From NCBI GenBank assembly GCA_024693365.1, contig JAILLF010000003.1:1-45179 (forward strand): a stretch of 45,179 nt of DNA, given 5' to 3'. A model generated the notes under the pieces. The model did no database searches, was not told the origin of the DNA, and worked only from the letters and a program-made list of their open reading frames with translations. A program made the translations under genes and the position numbers. Below, in pieces: positions 31,395 to 45,179 of this stretch. The stretch comes from Acetatifactor sp. GTDB taxonomy: Bacteria > Bacillota > Clostridia > Lachnospirales > Lachnospiraceae. Each line of letters starts with the position of its first letter. Position 1 is the first letter of the stretch.

Positions 31395-34300
31395 ATGGAA
31401 AAGAACAGAATACGCCCAATTCCAGGCTCCAAGGTCACGCGTATGAGTTACTCAAGACGGGAAGAAACGCTGGAGATGCCCAATCTGATTGAGGTCCAGA
31501 AGGATTCTTATCAGTGGTTTTTGAACGAGGGCTTAAGGGAAGCCTTCGATGACATCTCTCCCATTGTGGATTACGGCGGATCCATGAGTCTTGAATTCGT
31601 AGACTTTAAGCTGTGTGAAGATGACGTCAAGTATTCTATTGAAGAGTGCAAGGAGAGAGACGCAAACTACGCCGCTCCCCTGAAGGTTAAGGTTCGTCTC
31701 TTTATCAACAAAGAAGAGCCTGAGATCGTGGAACATGAGATCTTCATGGGCGACCTGCCCCTGATGACTGCAACCGGCACCTTTATCATCAATGGCGCGG
31801 AGCGTGTCATTGTAAGCCAGTTGGTTCGTTCCCCCGGAATATATTACGGAATTACCCATGACAAGCTTGGTAAGAAGCTCTTTTCCTGCACCGTGATCCC
31901 GAACCGCGGCGCATGGCTGGAGTATGAGACTGACTCCAACGACGTGTTCTACGTTCGCGTGGACCGTACCAGAAAGGTGCCCATCACCGTGCTGATCCGT
32001 GCCCTTGGCATTGGCACGAATGAGGAGATCGTGGAGCTGTTTGGCGATGAGCCGAAGATCCAGGCAAGCTTTGAGAAGGATCCCGCAACCAACTATGAGG
32101 AAGGCCTGCTCGAGCTCTATAAGAAGATCCGTCCCGGCGAGCCTTTAAGCGTTGAGAGCGCTGACAGCCTGATCAAGGCCATGTTCTTTGATCCCCGCCG
32201 TTATGACCTTGCAAAGGTCGGCAGATATAAATTCAATAAGAAGCTGGCTCTTCGCAACAGGATCCGTCATCAGATCCTTGCGGAGGACGTGATCGACACC
32301 ATCAACGGTGACGTGATCGCTACCGCCGGCACGAAGGTGACCGCAGAACTGGCAGACGAGATCCAGAACGCTGCAGTGCCTTACGTTATGATCCAGACGG
32401 AGGAGAGAAACGTTAAGGTTCTTTCCAACATGATGGTAAATCTTACCAACTTCGTGGATTGCGATCCCAGGGATTTCGGCATTCACGAGCTGGTTTATTA
32501 TCCCGTGCTTCAAAAGATCTTGGACGAGTTCGGCGACGATCCTGAGAAGCTTGGTGACGCCCTGCAGAAAAACGTGCATGAGCTGGTTCCCAAGCACATC
32601 ACCGTCGAGGACATTTTCGCGTCCATCAACTATAACATGCATTTGGAGTATGGTCTGGGCAAGGATGACGACATCGACCACCTTGGCAACAGACGTATCC
32701 GTGCCGTTGGTGAACTTTTGCAGAACCAGTACCGCATCGGTCTTTCCAGAATGGAGAGAGTGGTTCGCGAGCGCATGACCACGCATGACACGGAGGAGAT
32801 TTCCCTCCAGAATCTGATCAACATTAAGCCCGTAACTGCAGCAGTGAAGGAGTTCTTCGGAAGCTCCCAGCTGTCCCAGTTCATGGACCAGAACAACCCT
32901 CTGGGTGAGCTGACCCACAAGAGACGTCTTTCCGCATTGGGACCTGGTGGTTTGTCCAGAGACCGTGCCGGATTCGAGGTGCGTGACGTGCATTATTCTC
33001 ACTATGGAAGAATGTGCCCCATTGAGACGCCTGAAGGTCCTAACATCGGTTTGATCAACTCTCTTGCAAGCTATGCAAGAATTAATGAATACGGTTTCGT
33101 GGAGGCTCCTTACCGCAAGATCGACAAGAGCGATCCGAAGAACCCCCGCGTAACGGATGAAGTTATCTACATGACTGCTGACGAAGAGGACAACTATCAC
33201 GTGGCGCAGGCAAACGAGCCTTTGGATGAGAACGGCCATTTTGTGAACAACATGGTATCCGGTCGTTTCCGTGAGGAGACGCAGGCATATCCCAAGGCAA
33301 TGTTTGACTACATGGACGTGTCTCCTAAGATGGTATTCTCCGTTGCAACGGCCCTGATCCCGTTCCTTGAGAACGACGATGCTAACCGTGCGCTGATGGG
33401 ATCCAACATGCAGCGTCAGGCAGTGCCCCTGCTTCTCACCGAAGCACCCGTTGTCGGCACCGGCATGGAAGTAAAGACTGCCGTAGACTCCGGCGTGTGC
33501 GTAGTGGCCAAGAAGGCCGGCACCGTGGATTACGTGGCATCCAACATGATCCGCATTAATTATGATGACAAGGGGAGCGAAGAATATCATTTGACGAAGT
33601 TCGCCCGCTCCAACCAGTCTAACTGCTATAACCAGAAGCCCATCGTCTTCAAGGGTGAGCACGTGGAGGCAGGACAGGTCATCGCTGACGGTCCTTCCAC
33701 TTCCCAGGGCGAGCTGGCACTTGGTAAGAACCCTCTGATCGGTTTCATGACTTGGGAGGGTTACAACTACGAGGATGCAGTTCTGCTTTCCGAGAGACTC
33801 GTACAGGAGGATGTTTACACTTCCGTACATATTGAGGAATATGAGGCAGAGGCCCGTGACACGAAGCTTGGACCCGAGGAGATCACCAGAGACGTTCCCG
33901 GCGTCGGCGATGACGCTTTGAAGGATCTGGACGATCGCGGAATCATCCGCATCGGCGCAGAGGTTCGCGCAGGCGACATCCTTGTTGGTAAGGTAACGCC
34001 GAAGGGCGAGACCGAGCTGACCGCAGAGGAGAGACTCCTTCGCGCCATCTTCGGCGAGAAGGCAAGAGAAGTGCGTGACACTTCCCTGAAGGTACCTCAC
34101 GGTGAGTATGGCATTGTAGTTGACGCGAAGGTATTTACCCGCGAGAACAGCGACGAACTGTCACCCGGCGTAAACCAGACCGTTCGCATTTACATCGCAC
34201 AGAAGAGAAAGATCTCCGTCGGTGACAAGATGGCAGGCCGTCACGGTAACAAGGGTGTCGTTTCCCGCGTGCTTCCCGTGGAGGATATGCCTTATCTGCC

Positions 34301-35324
34301 CAACGGACGTCCCCTGGACATCGTGCTGAATCCTCTGGGCGTGCCTTCCCGTATGAACATCGGTCAGGTGTTGGAGATCCATCTCTCCCTGGCTGCAAAA
34401 GCACTTGGATTTAACGTGGCTACCCCCGTATTCGACGGCGCTAACGAGCACGATATTATGGATACGCTGGATCTGGCCAACGATTACGCAAACCTTCCTT
34501 TTGATGCCGCTGAGGCAAAGCGGTGGAAGGCAGACGGCCTGACCACTACCGCTGACGGTAAGGAGTGGAAGGGCGAGACCTTCGAGAGCAAGCACAAGGC
34601 AGAGCTTCTGCCCGAGGTTCTGGAATATCTGTCTGAGAACAGGGATCACAGAAAGCTTTGGAAGGGCGTTCCGATCTCCAGAGACGGTAAGGTTCGTCTC
34701 CGCGACGGTCGTACGGGTGAGTTCTTCGACAGCCCCGTAACCATCGGTCACATGCATTACCTGAAGCTCCATCACCTGGTAGACGATAAGATCCATGCAC
34801 GTTCTACCGGCCCGTACTCCCTGGTTACCCAGCAGCCTTTGGGTGGTAAGGCACAGTTCGGCGGACAGCGTTTCGGAGAGATGGAAGTTTGGGCCTTGGA
34901 GGCATATGGCGCATCCTATACCCTGCAGGAAATCCTGACCGTGAAGTCCGATGACGTGATCGGACGCGTAAAGACCTACGAAGCGATCATTAAGGGAGAC
35001 AACATTCCTCCCGCAGGCATTCCTGAGTCCTTCAAGGTGCTCCTGAAAGAGCTTCAGGCTCTCGGACTTGACGTCAGAGTTCTGGGCGAGGACGGCGAGG
35101 AAGTCCAGATCATGGAGAACATCGATTACGGTGACAGCGATTATCGCTTTGATCTTGATGATGACCGCAAATATAACGATTATGATGCTAATTCGCTTGG
35201 TGCCATGGGATATCAGACCAAGGAATTCAGTGAGGACGGCGAGTTCGTAGACGCTGAGCCGGACGGCGATTTTGCGTTTGACGATGATTATGCCGATGAT
35301 TCCTATGACGACGGAGACGAGTGA
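31395..35324 (+). CDS. rpoB: DNA-directed RNA polymerase subunit beta
   Basis: A 1309-residue subunit. The rifampicin-region sequence [32 protein letters not shown] shows the residues of sensitive enzymes (Asp, His and Ser at the E. coli 516, 526 and 531 positions). The fork and flap motifs are conventional, and the C-terminal core ([15 protein letters not shown]) is complete. Beyond it lies an unusual acidic tail of about 70 residues with runs of Asp ([15 protein letters not shown]). ATG 31395 gives MEKNRIRPI, with GGGGTG nine bases upstream; GTG 31383 is the alternative. rpoC follows after 92 bases. Confidence 0.98.
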   Translation: MEKNRIRPIPGSKVTRMSYSRREETLEMPNLIEVQKDSYQWFLNEGLREAFDDISPIVDYGGSMSLEFVDFKLCEDDVKYSIEECKERDANYAAPLKVKVRLFINKEEPEIVEHEIFMGDLPLMTATGTFIINGAERVIVSQLVRSPGIYYGITHDKLGKKLFSCTVIPNRGAWLEYETDSNDVFYVRVDRTRKVPITVLIRALGIGTNEEIVELFGDEPKIQASFEKDPATNYEEGLLELYKKIRPGEPLSVESADSLIKAMFFDPRRYDLAKVGRYKFNKKLALRNRIRHQILAEDVIDTINGDVIATAGTKVTAELADEIQNAAVPYVMIQTEERNVKVLSNMMVNLTNFVDCDPRDFGIHELVYYPVLQKILDEFGDDPEKLGDALQKNVHELVPKHITVEDIFASINYNMHLEYGLGKDDDIDHLGNRRIRAVGELLQNQYRIGLSRMERVVRERMTTHDTEEISLQNLINIKPVTAAVKEFFGSSQLSQFMDQNNPLGELTHKRRLSALGPGGLSRDRAGFEVRDVHYSHYGRMCPIETPEGPNIGLINSLASYARINEYGFVEAPYRKIDKSDPKNPRVTDEVIYMTADEEDNYHVAQANEPLDENGHFVNNMVSGRFREETQAYPKAMFDYMDVSPKMVFSVATALIPFLENDDANRALMGSNMQRQAVPLLLTEAPVVGTGMEVKTAVDSGVCVVAKKAGTVDYVASNMIRINYDDKGSEEYHLTKFARSNQSNCYNQKPIVFKGEHVEAGQVIADGPSTSQGELALGKNPLIGFMTWEGYNYEDAVLLSERLVQEDVYTSVHIEEYEAEARDTKLGPEEITRDVPGVGDDALKDLDDRGIIRIGAEVRAGDILVGKVTPKGETELTAEERLLRAIFGEKAREVRDTSLKVPHGEYGIVVDAKVFTRENSDELSPGVNQTVRIYIAQKRKISVGDKMAGRHGNKGVVSRVLPVEDMPYLPNGRPLDIVLNPLGVPSRMNIGQVLEIHLSLAAKALGFNVATPVFDGANEHDIMDTLDLANDYANLPFDAAEAKRWKADGLTTTADGKEWKGETFESKHKAELLPEVLEYLSENRDHRKLWKGVPISRDGKVRLRDGRTGEFFDSPVTIGHMHYLKLHHLVDDKIHARSTGPYSLVTQQPLGGKAQFGGQRFGEMEVWALEAYGASYTLQEILTVKSDDVIGRVKTYEAIIKGDNIPPAGIPESFKVLLKELQALGLDVRVLGEDGEEVQIMENIDYGDSDYRFDLDDDRKYNDYDANSLGAMGYQTKEFSEDGEFVDAEPDGDFAFDDDYADDSYDDGDE

Positions 35325-35351
35325 TCGTCGCCAAACCACGTAGCCCGAAAC

Positions 35352-35377
35352 GGCTGCCCGGAAAACCTTGGGCAGCC
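35352..35377 (+). other. Intercistronic hairpin between rpoB and rpoC
   Basis: GGCTGCCC pairs with GGGCAGCC around a 10-base loop. There is no T tract, so it is more likely an RNA processing or stability element than a terminator. Confidence 0.5.
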
Positions 35378-35416
35378 GGGGCGAAATAGCTGATTAGCAG
35401 AAAGGGAGTGCCATAA

Positions 35417-39067
<3,651 letters not shown>

Positions 39068-39087
39068 ACTTATCACGCTAGTTTTGA

Positions 39088-39117
39088 AGCGGCCACCCAT
39101 GCGGGCGGCCGCTTTTT
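39088..39117 (+). terminator. Terminator after rpoC
   Basis: AGCGGCC..CCC pairs with GGG..GGCCGCT, followed by five T. Confidence 0.9.
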
Positions 39118-39124
39118 GCTTGGA

Positions 39125-39214
39125 TGGAACATTGTCCAATTTTACCTGAATGGAACATTGTCCAATTTTACCTGGATGGAACATTGTCCAATTTTACCTG
39201 GATGGAACTTTACC
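39125..39214 (+). repeat. 26-bp tandem repeat
   Basis: Three full copies and one partial copy at exactly 26-base spacing (39125, 39151, 39177, 39203). The unit contains TGGAACATTGTCCA, an imperfect dyad, then ATTTTACC. It lies just behind the rpoC terminator and opens repeat island 2. Confidence 0.9.
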
Positions 39215-39271
39215 CAACCAGGACGTTTGACTTCGAAAACCCCGTATCTTCCTTTAGTGGATTTCTGGATT

Positions 39272-39507
39272 GCCAAATCAGGGGTTGGCGCGAAGCGGGG
39301 GCATATGTTACTGTCTCGTTTTCGAATTTGGCGTACAGATAGTGAAATTACTGGAAAATCAACTGCCCGCATATGGTTTTGGGTGTGCGGACAGTGTTAT
39401 GAAACTGGCTACTTATGGTTATCGCCATTCAGACAGCGAATTTCAGCCATAACCAACTGCCTGGAACGTAGTTTTATAAACGGGACAGAATTTCCAAGAC
39501 AACTACG
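39272..39507. other. Ladder of hairpins with unrelated arms
   Basis: Successive dyads are seen: GCCAA/TTGGC (39272-39289), CTGT/ACAG (39311-39338), CCGCA/TGCGG (39367-39390), TGGTTAT/ATAACCA (39416-39455) and CGTAGTT/AACTACG (39467-39507). From the second onward their starts lie 49-56 bases apart, close to the 52-bp unit of the array that follows, though arms and loops differ. The first two have short arms that could arise by chance. No gene is seen here. Confidence 0.5.
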
Positions 39508-39728
39508 ACTGCCTGAAAAGGGAAATTGGCTTCCAGGCAAGCGGAAAAGCCAAGAAATACTTGCCTGAGAAAGAAAATTGGCTTCCAGGCAAGTGGAAGA
39601 GTCAAGAAATACTTGCCTGAGAAAGAGAATTGGCTTCCAGGCAAGCGGAAAAGCCAGGAAATACTTGCCTGAGAGGAAAAAGAAGCTTCCAGGCAAGTGG
39701 AAAAGCCAGGAAATACTTGCCTGAGAGA
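39508..39728 (+). repeat. 52-bp tandem array, each unit a hairpin
   Basis: Four units at exact 52-base spacing start at 39534, 39586, 39638 and 39690. Each has arms CAGGCAAG and CTTGCCTG, an 18-base purine-rich loop (CGGAAAAGCC...AAATA) and an 18-base spacer ending in GGCTTC-like sequence. A partial unit (TGCCTGAAAAGGG) precedes it. The layout parallels the 53-bp array at 11068, but the arm sequences are unrelated. Confidence 0.92.
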
Positions 39729-39758
39729 TAAAAATGAAATCTGAGCAAGTAAACGTAA

Positions 39759-39935
39759 GCAACGGAAGCGAGTAACGGCAGTAAGCAACGGAAGCGAGCA
39801 AAGGAAAAGCAACGGAAGCGAGTAACGGCAGTAAGCAACGGAAGCGAGCAAAGGAAAAGCAACGGAAGCGAGTAACGGCAGTAAGCAACGGAAGCGAGCA
39901 AAGGAAAAGCAACAGAAACAAAGTAAGTAACGGAA
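39759..39935 (+). repeat. 50-bp near-perfect tandem array
   Basis: Three identical 50-bp units start at 39759, 39809 and 39859; each consists of two half-units both beginning GCAACGGAAGCGAG. A fourth, decayed unit (GCAACAGAAACAAAG) ends about 30 bases before rfbD. The decayed unit contains AAAAGCAACAGAAACA, which also occurs at 10890. Confidence 0.93.
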
Positions 39936-39967
39936 GCATTCGAAAACGTAAAATAAGGAGAGGCAAC

Positions 39968-40810
39968 ATGAAGGTTTTTGTGACGGGAGTTAGGGGACAG
40001 CTTGGCTATGACGTGGTTCGCGAGCTGGAAAAGCGGGGCATGGAAGCCATTGGCGTGGATATCCAGGAGATGGATATCACGGACGCGGAGAGTGTTGACA
40101 GGGTGATCACGGAGGCGAATCCGGATGCGGTGATTCACTGCGCGGCATATACGGCGGTGGACGCGGCTGAGGATCATGAGGAGATCTGTCGGAAGGTCAA
40201 TGCCGACGGACCGAGAAACATTGCAAGGACTTGTAAGAAATTGGGGATCAAGATGATCCAGATCAGCACGGATTACGTGTTTGACGGGCAGGGCGAGAAG
40301 CCGTGGGAGCCGGAAGACCCTTGCGGACCAAAGACGGTATACGGTCAGACAAAGTATGAAGGCGAACAGGCGGTAATGGAGACGTTGGATGAGTATTTCA
40401 TTGTCCGCATTGCCTGGGTGTTTGGCGTAAACGGCAAGAATTTCGTGAAGACCATGCTGCGGCTTGCGGAGACACATGACACGTTGACCGTGGTAAATGA
40501 TCAGTTTGGATCGCCCACCTATACGTATGATCTGGCGAGGCTTTTGGTGGACATGGTGCAGACGGAGAAGTATGGCATTTATCACGCGACCAACGAGGGC
40601 TTCTGTTCTTGGTATGAGTTTGCCAAGGCTATTTTTGAGAAGGCCGGCAAGAACGTGACGGTGAAGCCCGTGACGACGGCAGAGTACGGCGCGAAGGCAT
40701 TCAGGCCTGCAAACAGCCGCATGAGCAAGGAAAAGTTAACGCAGATGGGATTCGAGAGATTACCTGCCTGGGAGGACGCATTGGAGCGCTATTTGAAGAA
40801 AATCTGCTAA
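39968..40810 (+). CDS. rfbD: dTDP-4-dehydrorhamnose reductase
   Basis: RmlD, the last enzyme of dTDP-L-rhamnose synthesis, reduces dTDP-4-keto-L-rhamnose with NAD(P)H. The 280-residue protein has the Rossmann motif VTGVRGQLGYDV, the HCAAYTAVDAAEDH segment, STDYVFDG and the catalytic YGQTKYEGE (Y and K of the SDR pair). ATG 39968 has AAGGAGAGG. The other rml genes are not in this window. Its place between rpoC and rpsL is unusual; it has its own upstream repeat island and no clear promoter. Confidence 0.95.
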   Translation: MKVFVTGVRGQLGYDVVRELEKRGMEAIGVDIQEMDITDAESVDRVITEANPDAVIHCAAYTAVDAAEDHEEICRKVNADGPRNIARTCKKLGIKMIQISTDYVFDGQGEKPWEPEDPCGPKTVYGQTKYEGEQAVMETLDEYFIVRIAWVFGVNGKNFVKTMLRLAETHDTLTVVNDQFGSPTYTYDLARLLVDMVQTEKYGIYHATNEGFCSWYEFAKAIFEKAGKNVTVKPVTTAEYGAKAFRPANSRMSKEKLTQMGFERLPAWEDALERYLKKIC

Positions 40811-40869
40811 AATAGGGCAATTTGCAGTATAAATTTGTCTAAAATCCCGTAAAATAAGGGAAATTAACG

Positions 40870-40898
40870 TTGACAACAGTTTTCGAAACACGTATACT
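40870..40898 (+). promoter_or_regulatory. Promoter of the str operon
   Basis: A consensus TTGACA, a 17-base spacer and TATACT. The leader contains the dyad CAAAGGAACCTTTG at about 40915. Confidence 0.85.
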
Positions 40899-40994
40899 AT
40901 TTGAGTGTGCCCCCAAAGGAACCTTTGTTTGATAGGATGGGTTTTGAAGGGGTTACAACATAAAAAATATTAAAAAAGAAAGAGGTGAAACAGA

Positions 40995-41417
40995 ATGCCA
41001 ACATTTAACCAGTTAGTTAGAAAGGGACGCCAGACTTCCGTAAAGAAGTCCACCGCACCTGCTCTTCAGAAGGGTTACAACTCTCTTCACAAGAAGGCTA
41101 CCGACGTATCCGCTCCTCAGAAGCGTGGCGTATGTACCGCAGTGAAGACCGCTCCCCCTAAGAAGCCTAACTCTGCTCTGAGAAAGATCGCCAGAGTACG
41201 TCTTTCTAACGGAATCGAAGTTACCAGCTACATTCCCGGTGAAGGTCACAACCTTCAGGAGCATAGCGTGGTTCTGATCCGTGGCGGTAGAGTAAAGGAC
41301 CTGCCTGGTACCAGATATCACATCATCCGTGGTACCTTGGATACTGCAGGTGTTGCTAACCGTAAGCAGGCACGTTCCAAGTACGGCGCTAAGAGACCCA
41401 AGGCTGCTAAGAAGTAA
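40995..41417 (+). CDS. rpsL: 30S ribosomal protein S12
   Basis: A 140-residue decoding-centre protein. [11 protein letters not shown] and GGRVKDLPG carry the lysines found in streptomycin-sensitive S12. ATG 40995 has AGAGGTG. It heads the rpsL-rpsG-fusA operon with a 176-base gap to rpsG. Confidence 0.97.
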   Translation: MPTFNQLVRKGRQTSVKKSTAPALQKGYNSLHKKATDVSAPQKRGVCTAVKTAPPKKPNSALRKIARVRLSNGIEVTSYIPGEGHNLQEHSVVLIRGGRVKDLPGTRYHIIRGTLDTAGVANRKQARSKYGAKRPKAAKK

Positions 41418-41441
41418 GTCGAGCAAGCATGACTTACAAAT

Positions 41442-41529
41442 GGAAGCGGGATAACGCTTCCGGGACCACAAAAACGTAACTAAGAAAAGTGTTGGAATTC
41501 TGTCATACAGATATACCGCACGAACACTT
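41442..41529 (+). promoter_or_regulatory. Structured rpsL-rpsG intercistronic region
   Basis: GGAAGCG/CGCTTCC around GGATAA (41442-41461) and AAGTGTT/AACACTT around a 29-base loop (41487-41529). In E. coli the S12-S7 gap binds S7 for feedback control; a similar role here is inference. No gene is visible in the 176-base gap. Confidence 0.4.
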
Positions 41530-41560
41530 GGGGAAACACATGTGAGTACCGTTGAATTAA

Positions 41561-42064
<504 letters not shown>

Positions 42065-42091
42065 TTTTACTAGGTTGATAGGAGGAAATCA

Positions 42092-44254
42092 ATGGCTGGA
42101 AGAGAATATCCATTAGAGAGAACCAGAAATATTGGTATCATGGCTCATATCGATGCTGGTAAGACGACGACTACCGAGCGTATTTTGTACTACACCGGTA
42201 TTAACTACAAGATTGGTGATACGCATGAAGGTACCGCAACCATGGACTGGATGGAGCAGGAGAAGGAGAGAGGCATTACCATCACCTCCGCTGCTACCAC
42301 CTGTCACTGGACTCTTGAGAAAGAGACCAAGCCCATGGAAGGCGCTTTGGAACATCGTATCAACATCATTGATACCCCTGGTCACGTAGATTTCACCGTA
42401 GAAGTTGAGCGTTCCCTGAGAGTACTGGACGGCGCCGTTGGCGTGTTCTGTGCAAAGGGCGGCGTTGAGCCCCAGTCCGAGAACGTATGGCGTCAGGCTG
42501 ACACCTACAACGTTCCCCGTATGGCATTCATCAACAAGATGGACATCCTGGGTGCAAACTTTTATGGCTGCGTTGAGCAGATCAAGAACAGACTTGGAAA
42601 GAACGCCATCGTTCTGCAGCTTCCCATCGGTAAGGAAGATGAATTCAAGGGAATCATCGACCTGTTCGAGATGAAGGCTTACATCTATAACGACGAGAAG
42701 GGTGATGACATCACCGTTACCGACGATCTGGGTGACATGGCTGACGAGGCAAAGCTGTATCATGACGAGCTGATCGAAAAGGTTTGCGAGCTTGATGACG
42801 ACCTGACCATGATGTATCTTGAGGGCGAAGAGCCCACCACGGAGCAGCTTAAGGCAGCTCTGAGAAAGGGTACCTGCGAGTGTACGGCAGTTCCCGTATG
42901 CTGTGGTACCGCATACAGAAACAAGGGTGTTCAGAAGTTACTGGATGCAATCATCGAGTACATGCCTTCACCTCTTGACATCCCCCCCATCAAGGGCGTA
43001 GACAAGGATGGCAACGAGACCGTAAGACATTCCTCCGATGAGGAGCCTTTCTCCGCATTGGCATTCAAGATCATGAGCGATCCCTTTGTTGGTAAGCTTG
43101 CTTACTTCCGCGTATATTCCGGAACCATCAACAGTGGTTCTTACATATACAACTCCACCAAGGACAAGAAGGAGCGCGTAGGCCGTATCCTGCAGATGCA
43201 TGCTAACAAGCGTGCAGAGTTGGACAAGGTTTACTCCGGAGACATTGCGGCAGCAGTTGGATTCAAGTTCACCACCACCGGTGACACCATCTGTGACGAG
43301 CAGCATCCCGTAATCCTTGAGTCCATGGAATTCCCTGAGCCCGTTATCGAGCTTGCAATCGAGCCTAAGACCAAGGCTGGTCAGGGCAAGATGGGCGAGG
43401 CACTCGCAAAGCTGGCTGAGGAAGATCCTACCTTCCGTGCTCACACGAACGTTGAGACCGGTCAGACCATCATCGCTGGTATGGGTGAGCTCCATCTGGA
43501 GATCATCGTAGATCGTCTGCTCCGTGAGTTCAAGGTAGAAGCTAACGTTGGTGCTCCTCAGGTTGCATACAAGGAAGCATTTACGAAGGCAGTTGAAGTA
43601 GATTCCAAGTACGCTAAGCAGTCCGGTGGTCGTGGTCAGTACGGTCATTGTAAGGTGAAATTCGAGCCCATGGAAGCTAACTGCACCAAGTTCGAGTTTG
43701 ATCCCAAGGCCAACATCCTGATCAACGAGCCTCCTACCCTGTTGTTCGAGTCCACCGTTGTCGGCGGTGCTATTCCTAAGGAATACATCCCCGCAGTCGG
43801 CGAAGGTATCCTCGAGGCAGCTGCAGCAGGTATCCTTGGCGGATTCCCCGTACTGGGCGTTCACGCAAACGTTTACGACGGATCTTATCATGAGGTTGAC
43901 TCCTCCGAAATGGCGTTCCACATCGCTGGTTCCATGGCATTCAAGGAGGCAATGCAGAAGGCAGCGCCTGTTCTGCTTGAGCCCATCATGAAGGTTGAAG
44001 TTACCATGCCCGAGGAATACATGGGCGACGTAATCGGCGACCTGAACTCTCGTCGTGGCCGCGTGGAAGGCATGGATGACATCGGCGGCGGCAAGATGGT
44101 ACGTGCATTCGTTCCCCTTGCTGAGATGTTCGGTTACTCCACCGACCTTCGTTCCAAGACCCAGGGTCGTGGAAACTACTCCATGTTCTTTGAAAAGTAT
44201 GAGCCCGTTCCCAAGAACGTTCAGGAAAAGGTTCTTGCTGCAAAGACGAAGTAA
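42092..44254 (+). CDS. fusA: Elongation factor G
   Basis: A 720-residue translational GTPase that drives translocation. G1 is AHIDAGKTT, switch II/G3 is DTPGHVDF and G4 is NKMD; domains II-V are complete. It is slightly longer than the usual 690-700 residues, with extra residues in the G domain ([11 protein letters not shown]) and elsewhere. ATG 42092 has TAGGAGG. Confidence 0.97.
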   Translation: MAGREYPLERTRNIGIMAHIDAGKTTTTERILYYTGINYKIGDTHEGTATMDWMEQEKERGITITSAATTCHWTLEKETKPMEGALEHRINIIDTPGHVDFTVEVERSLRVLDGAVGVFCAKGGVEPQSENVWRQADTYNVPRMAFINKMDILGANFYGCVEQIKNRLGKNAIVLQLPIGKEDEFKGIIDLFEMKAYIYNDEKGDDITVTDDLGDMADEAKLYHDELIEKVCELDDDLTMMYLEGEEPTTEQLKAALRKGTCECTAVPVCCGTAYRNKGVQKLLDAIIEYMPSPLDIPPIKGVDKDGNETVRHSSDEEPFSALAFKIMSDPFVGKLAYFRVYSGTINSGSYIYNSTKDKKERVGRILQMHANKRAELDKVYSGDIAAAVGFKFTTTGDTICDEQHPVILESMEFPEPVIELAIEPKTKAGQGKMGEALAKLAEEDPTFRAHTNVETGQTIIAGMGELHLEIIVDRLLREFKVEANVGAPQVAYKEAFTKAVEVDSKYAKQSGGRGQYGHCKVKFEPMEANCTKFEFDPKANILINEPPTLLFESTVVGGAIPKEYIPAVGEGILEAAAAGILGGFPVLGVHANVYDGSYHEVDSSEMAFHIAGSMAFKEAMQKAAPVLLEPIMKVEVTMPEEYMGDVIGDLNSRRGRVEGMDDIGGGKMVRAFVPLAEMFGYSTDLRSKTQGRGNYSMFFEKYEPVPKNVQEKVLAAKTK

Positions 44255-44276
44255 TCGAGCGAATTAAGTATTAACT

Positions 44277-44306
44277 GTTTCCGGGCAGGTTCGTCCGCCC
44301 GGAAAC
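44277..44306 (+). other. Hairpin after fusA without a T tract
   Basis: GTTTCCGGGC pairs with GCCCGGAAAC. No T run follows, so it is a poor terminator; read-through to tuf is possible. Confidence 0.5.
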
Positions 44307-44377
44307 GTGAAATATTCAGATTTCAAGAAGAAAATCTGAAAAAAGTCCTAGAAATATTGAGATTTCCAAAATTTAAC

Positions 44378-44406
44378 TTGAAAAACAGTCTGAAATTTTA
44401 TATAAT
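44378..44406 (+). promoter_or_regulatory. Promoter of tuf
   Basis: TTGAAA, a 17-base spacer and TATAAT, 88 bases ahead of the start codon. Confidence 0.85.
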
Positions 44407-44430
44407 TAAGGACAGCCGAGTTAAATCACG

Positions 44431-44455
44431 CCGAAGTGCGGGATAACCACTTCGG
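44431..44455 (+). promoter_or_regulatory. Hairpin in the tuf 5' leader
   Basis: CCGAAGTG pairs with CACTTCGG around CGGGATAAC. The loop word GGATAA also forms the loop of the hairpin at 41442-41461 after rpsL. Confidence 0.5.
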
Positions 44456-44493
44456 TGAGTAAAAAACAGATTTGTTATAGGAGGATTCAAGTA

Positions 44494-45179
44494 ATGGCAA
44501 AAGCTAAATTTGAAAGAAACAAAGCCCATTGTAACATTGGTACCATTGGCCACGTTGACCATGGTAAAACCACTCTGACCGCTGCTATCACCAAGGTGCT
44601 TGCAGAGAGAGTTCCCGGAAACGAGAAGGTAGACTTCGAAAACATCGATAAGGCTCCCGAAGAGAGAGAGCGTGGTATTACCATTTCTACCGCACACGTT
44701 GAGTATCAGACTGCTAACAGACACTATGCTCATGTTGACTGCCCTGGCCATGCTGACTATGTTAAGAACATGATCACCGGTGCAGCTCAGATGGACGGCG
44801 CTATCCTCGTTGTAGCAGCTACCGATGGCGTTATGGCACAGACCAAGGAGCATATCCTTCTGTCCCGTCAGGTAGGCGTACCTTACATCGTAGTATTCAT
44901 GAACAAGTGTGACATGGTTGACGATCCCGAGCTTCTTGAGCTGGTTGAGATGGAGATCACCGAGCAGCTTGAAGAGTACGACTTCACCGATTGCCCTATC
45001 ATCAAGGGTTCCGCTCTGAAGGCTCTTGAAGATCCCAGCAGCGAGTGGGGCGACAAGATCATGGAGCTTATGGACACCGTTGATTCCTACATTCCTGATC
45101 CTCAGCGTGACACCGACAAGCCTTTCCTTATGCCTGTCGAGGACGTATTCACCATTACCGGTCGTGGTACCGTTGCTAC
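44494..45179 (+). CDS. tuf: Elongation factor Tu, partial (3' end outside window)
   Basis: The first 228 residues are present, and the gene runs off the right edge. G1 is [10 protein letters not shown]3 is DCPGHADY and G4 is NKCD, as in EF-Tu, and the effector region [12 protein letters not shown] is intact. ATG 44494 follows TAGGAGG. It has its own promoter although it is adjacent to fusA. Confidence 0.97.
   Translation, partial: MAKAKFERNKAHCNIGTIGHVDHGKTTLTAAITKVLAERVPGNEKVDFENIDKAPEERERGITISTAHVEYQTANRHYAHVDCPGHADYVKNMITGAAQMDGAILVVAATDGVMAQTKEHILLSRQVGVPYIVVFMNKCDMVDDPELLELVEMEITEQLEEYDFTDCPIIKGSALKALEDPSSEWGDKIMELMDTVDSYIPDPQRDTDKPFLMPVEDVFTITGRGTVA

Noticed and set aside
32145..34100. 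A 651-residue minus-strand frame inside rpoB
   Set aside because: It is antisense to conserved rpoB sequence and reflects codon bias; no start signals are seen.
39409..40585. Several long minus-strand Leu/Pro-rich frames over island 2 and rfbD
   Set aside because: They arise because the 50- and 52-bp arrays lack stops on that strand; they have no start signals and one runs antisense through rfbD.

Overview
The window reads as the chromosome of a Firmicute of class Clostridia, most likely a Lachnospiraceae member. This is inferred from the order rpmG-secE-nusG-rplKAJL-rpoBC-rpsL-rpsG-fusA-tuf, from RpoB and RpoC of clostridial type with a very acidic RpoB tail, from strong AGGAGG ribosome binding sites and from sigma-A type promoters. 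Almost everything is on the plus strand. The one supported minus-strand gene is a 39-residue membrane peptide at 12926-13045.

Left part (1-10556): two tRNA genes (Glu, Cys) with a terminator; a NudC-type NADH pyrophosphatase and a calcineurin-like phosphatase; two tandem AIM24-family paralogues; a three-gene signalling operon in which the membrane sensor and the histidine kinase lie on separate genes ahead of a LuxR-type response regulator; a small coiled protein; a lipoprotein; a remnant of a leucine-rich-repeat gene; a CPBP membrane protease; a membrane-anchored XRE regulator; and a small alpha/beta hydrolase.

Middle (10557-27503): a 1 kb gene-free island made of several tandem repeat families; a beta-lactamase-fold hydrolase; the divergent peptide/MalT-like regulator pair; an operon of a DUF2442 protein, a truncated and active-site-degenerate AMP-binding protein, and a HAD hydrolase; a Tad/Flp-type pilus locus (cpaF, tadB, tadC, pilin-like, two TadE-like proteins, cpaB, a large secreted Cys/His-rich protein, a minimal prepilin peptidase); an XRE regulator; and glf (UDP-galactopyranose mutase).

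Right part (27540-45179): the transcription/translation superoperon with an L10 leader attenuator, consensus promoters before rpmG, rplJ, rpoB, rpsL and tuf, and terminators after most units. Between rpoC and rpsL sits a second 0.85 kb repeat island followed by rfbD (dTDP-rhamnose synthesis). tuf runs off the right edge.

The most unusual content is the two repeat islands (10551-11581 and 39125-39935). Both contain tandem arrays of 52-53 bp units, each unit an 8-bp inverted repeat around a purine-rich loop. The arm sequences differ entirely between the islands, one unit shows a compensatory base-pair change, and a 16-base word is shared between the islands. I cannot assign them to a known element class.
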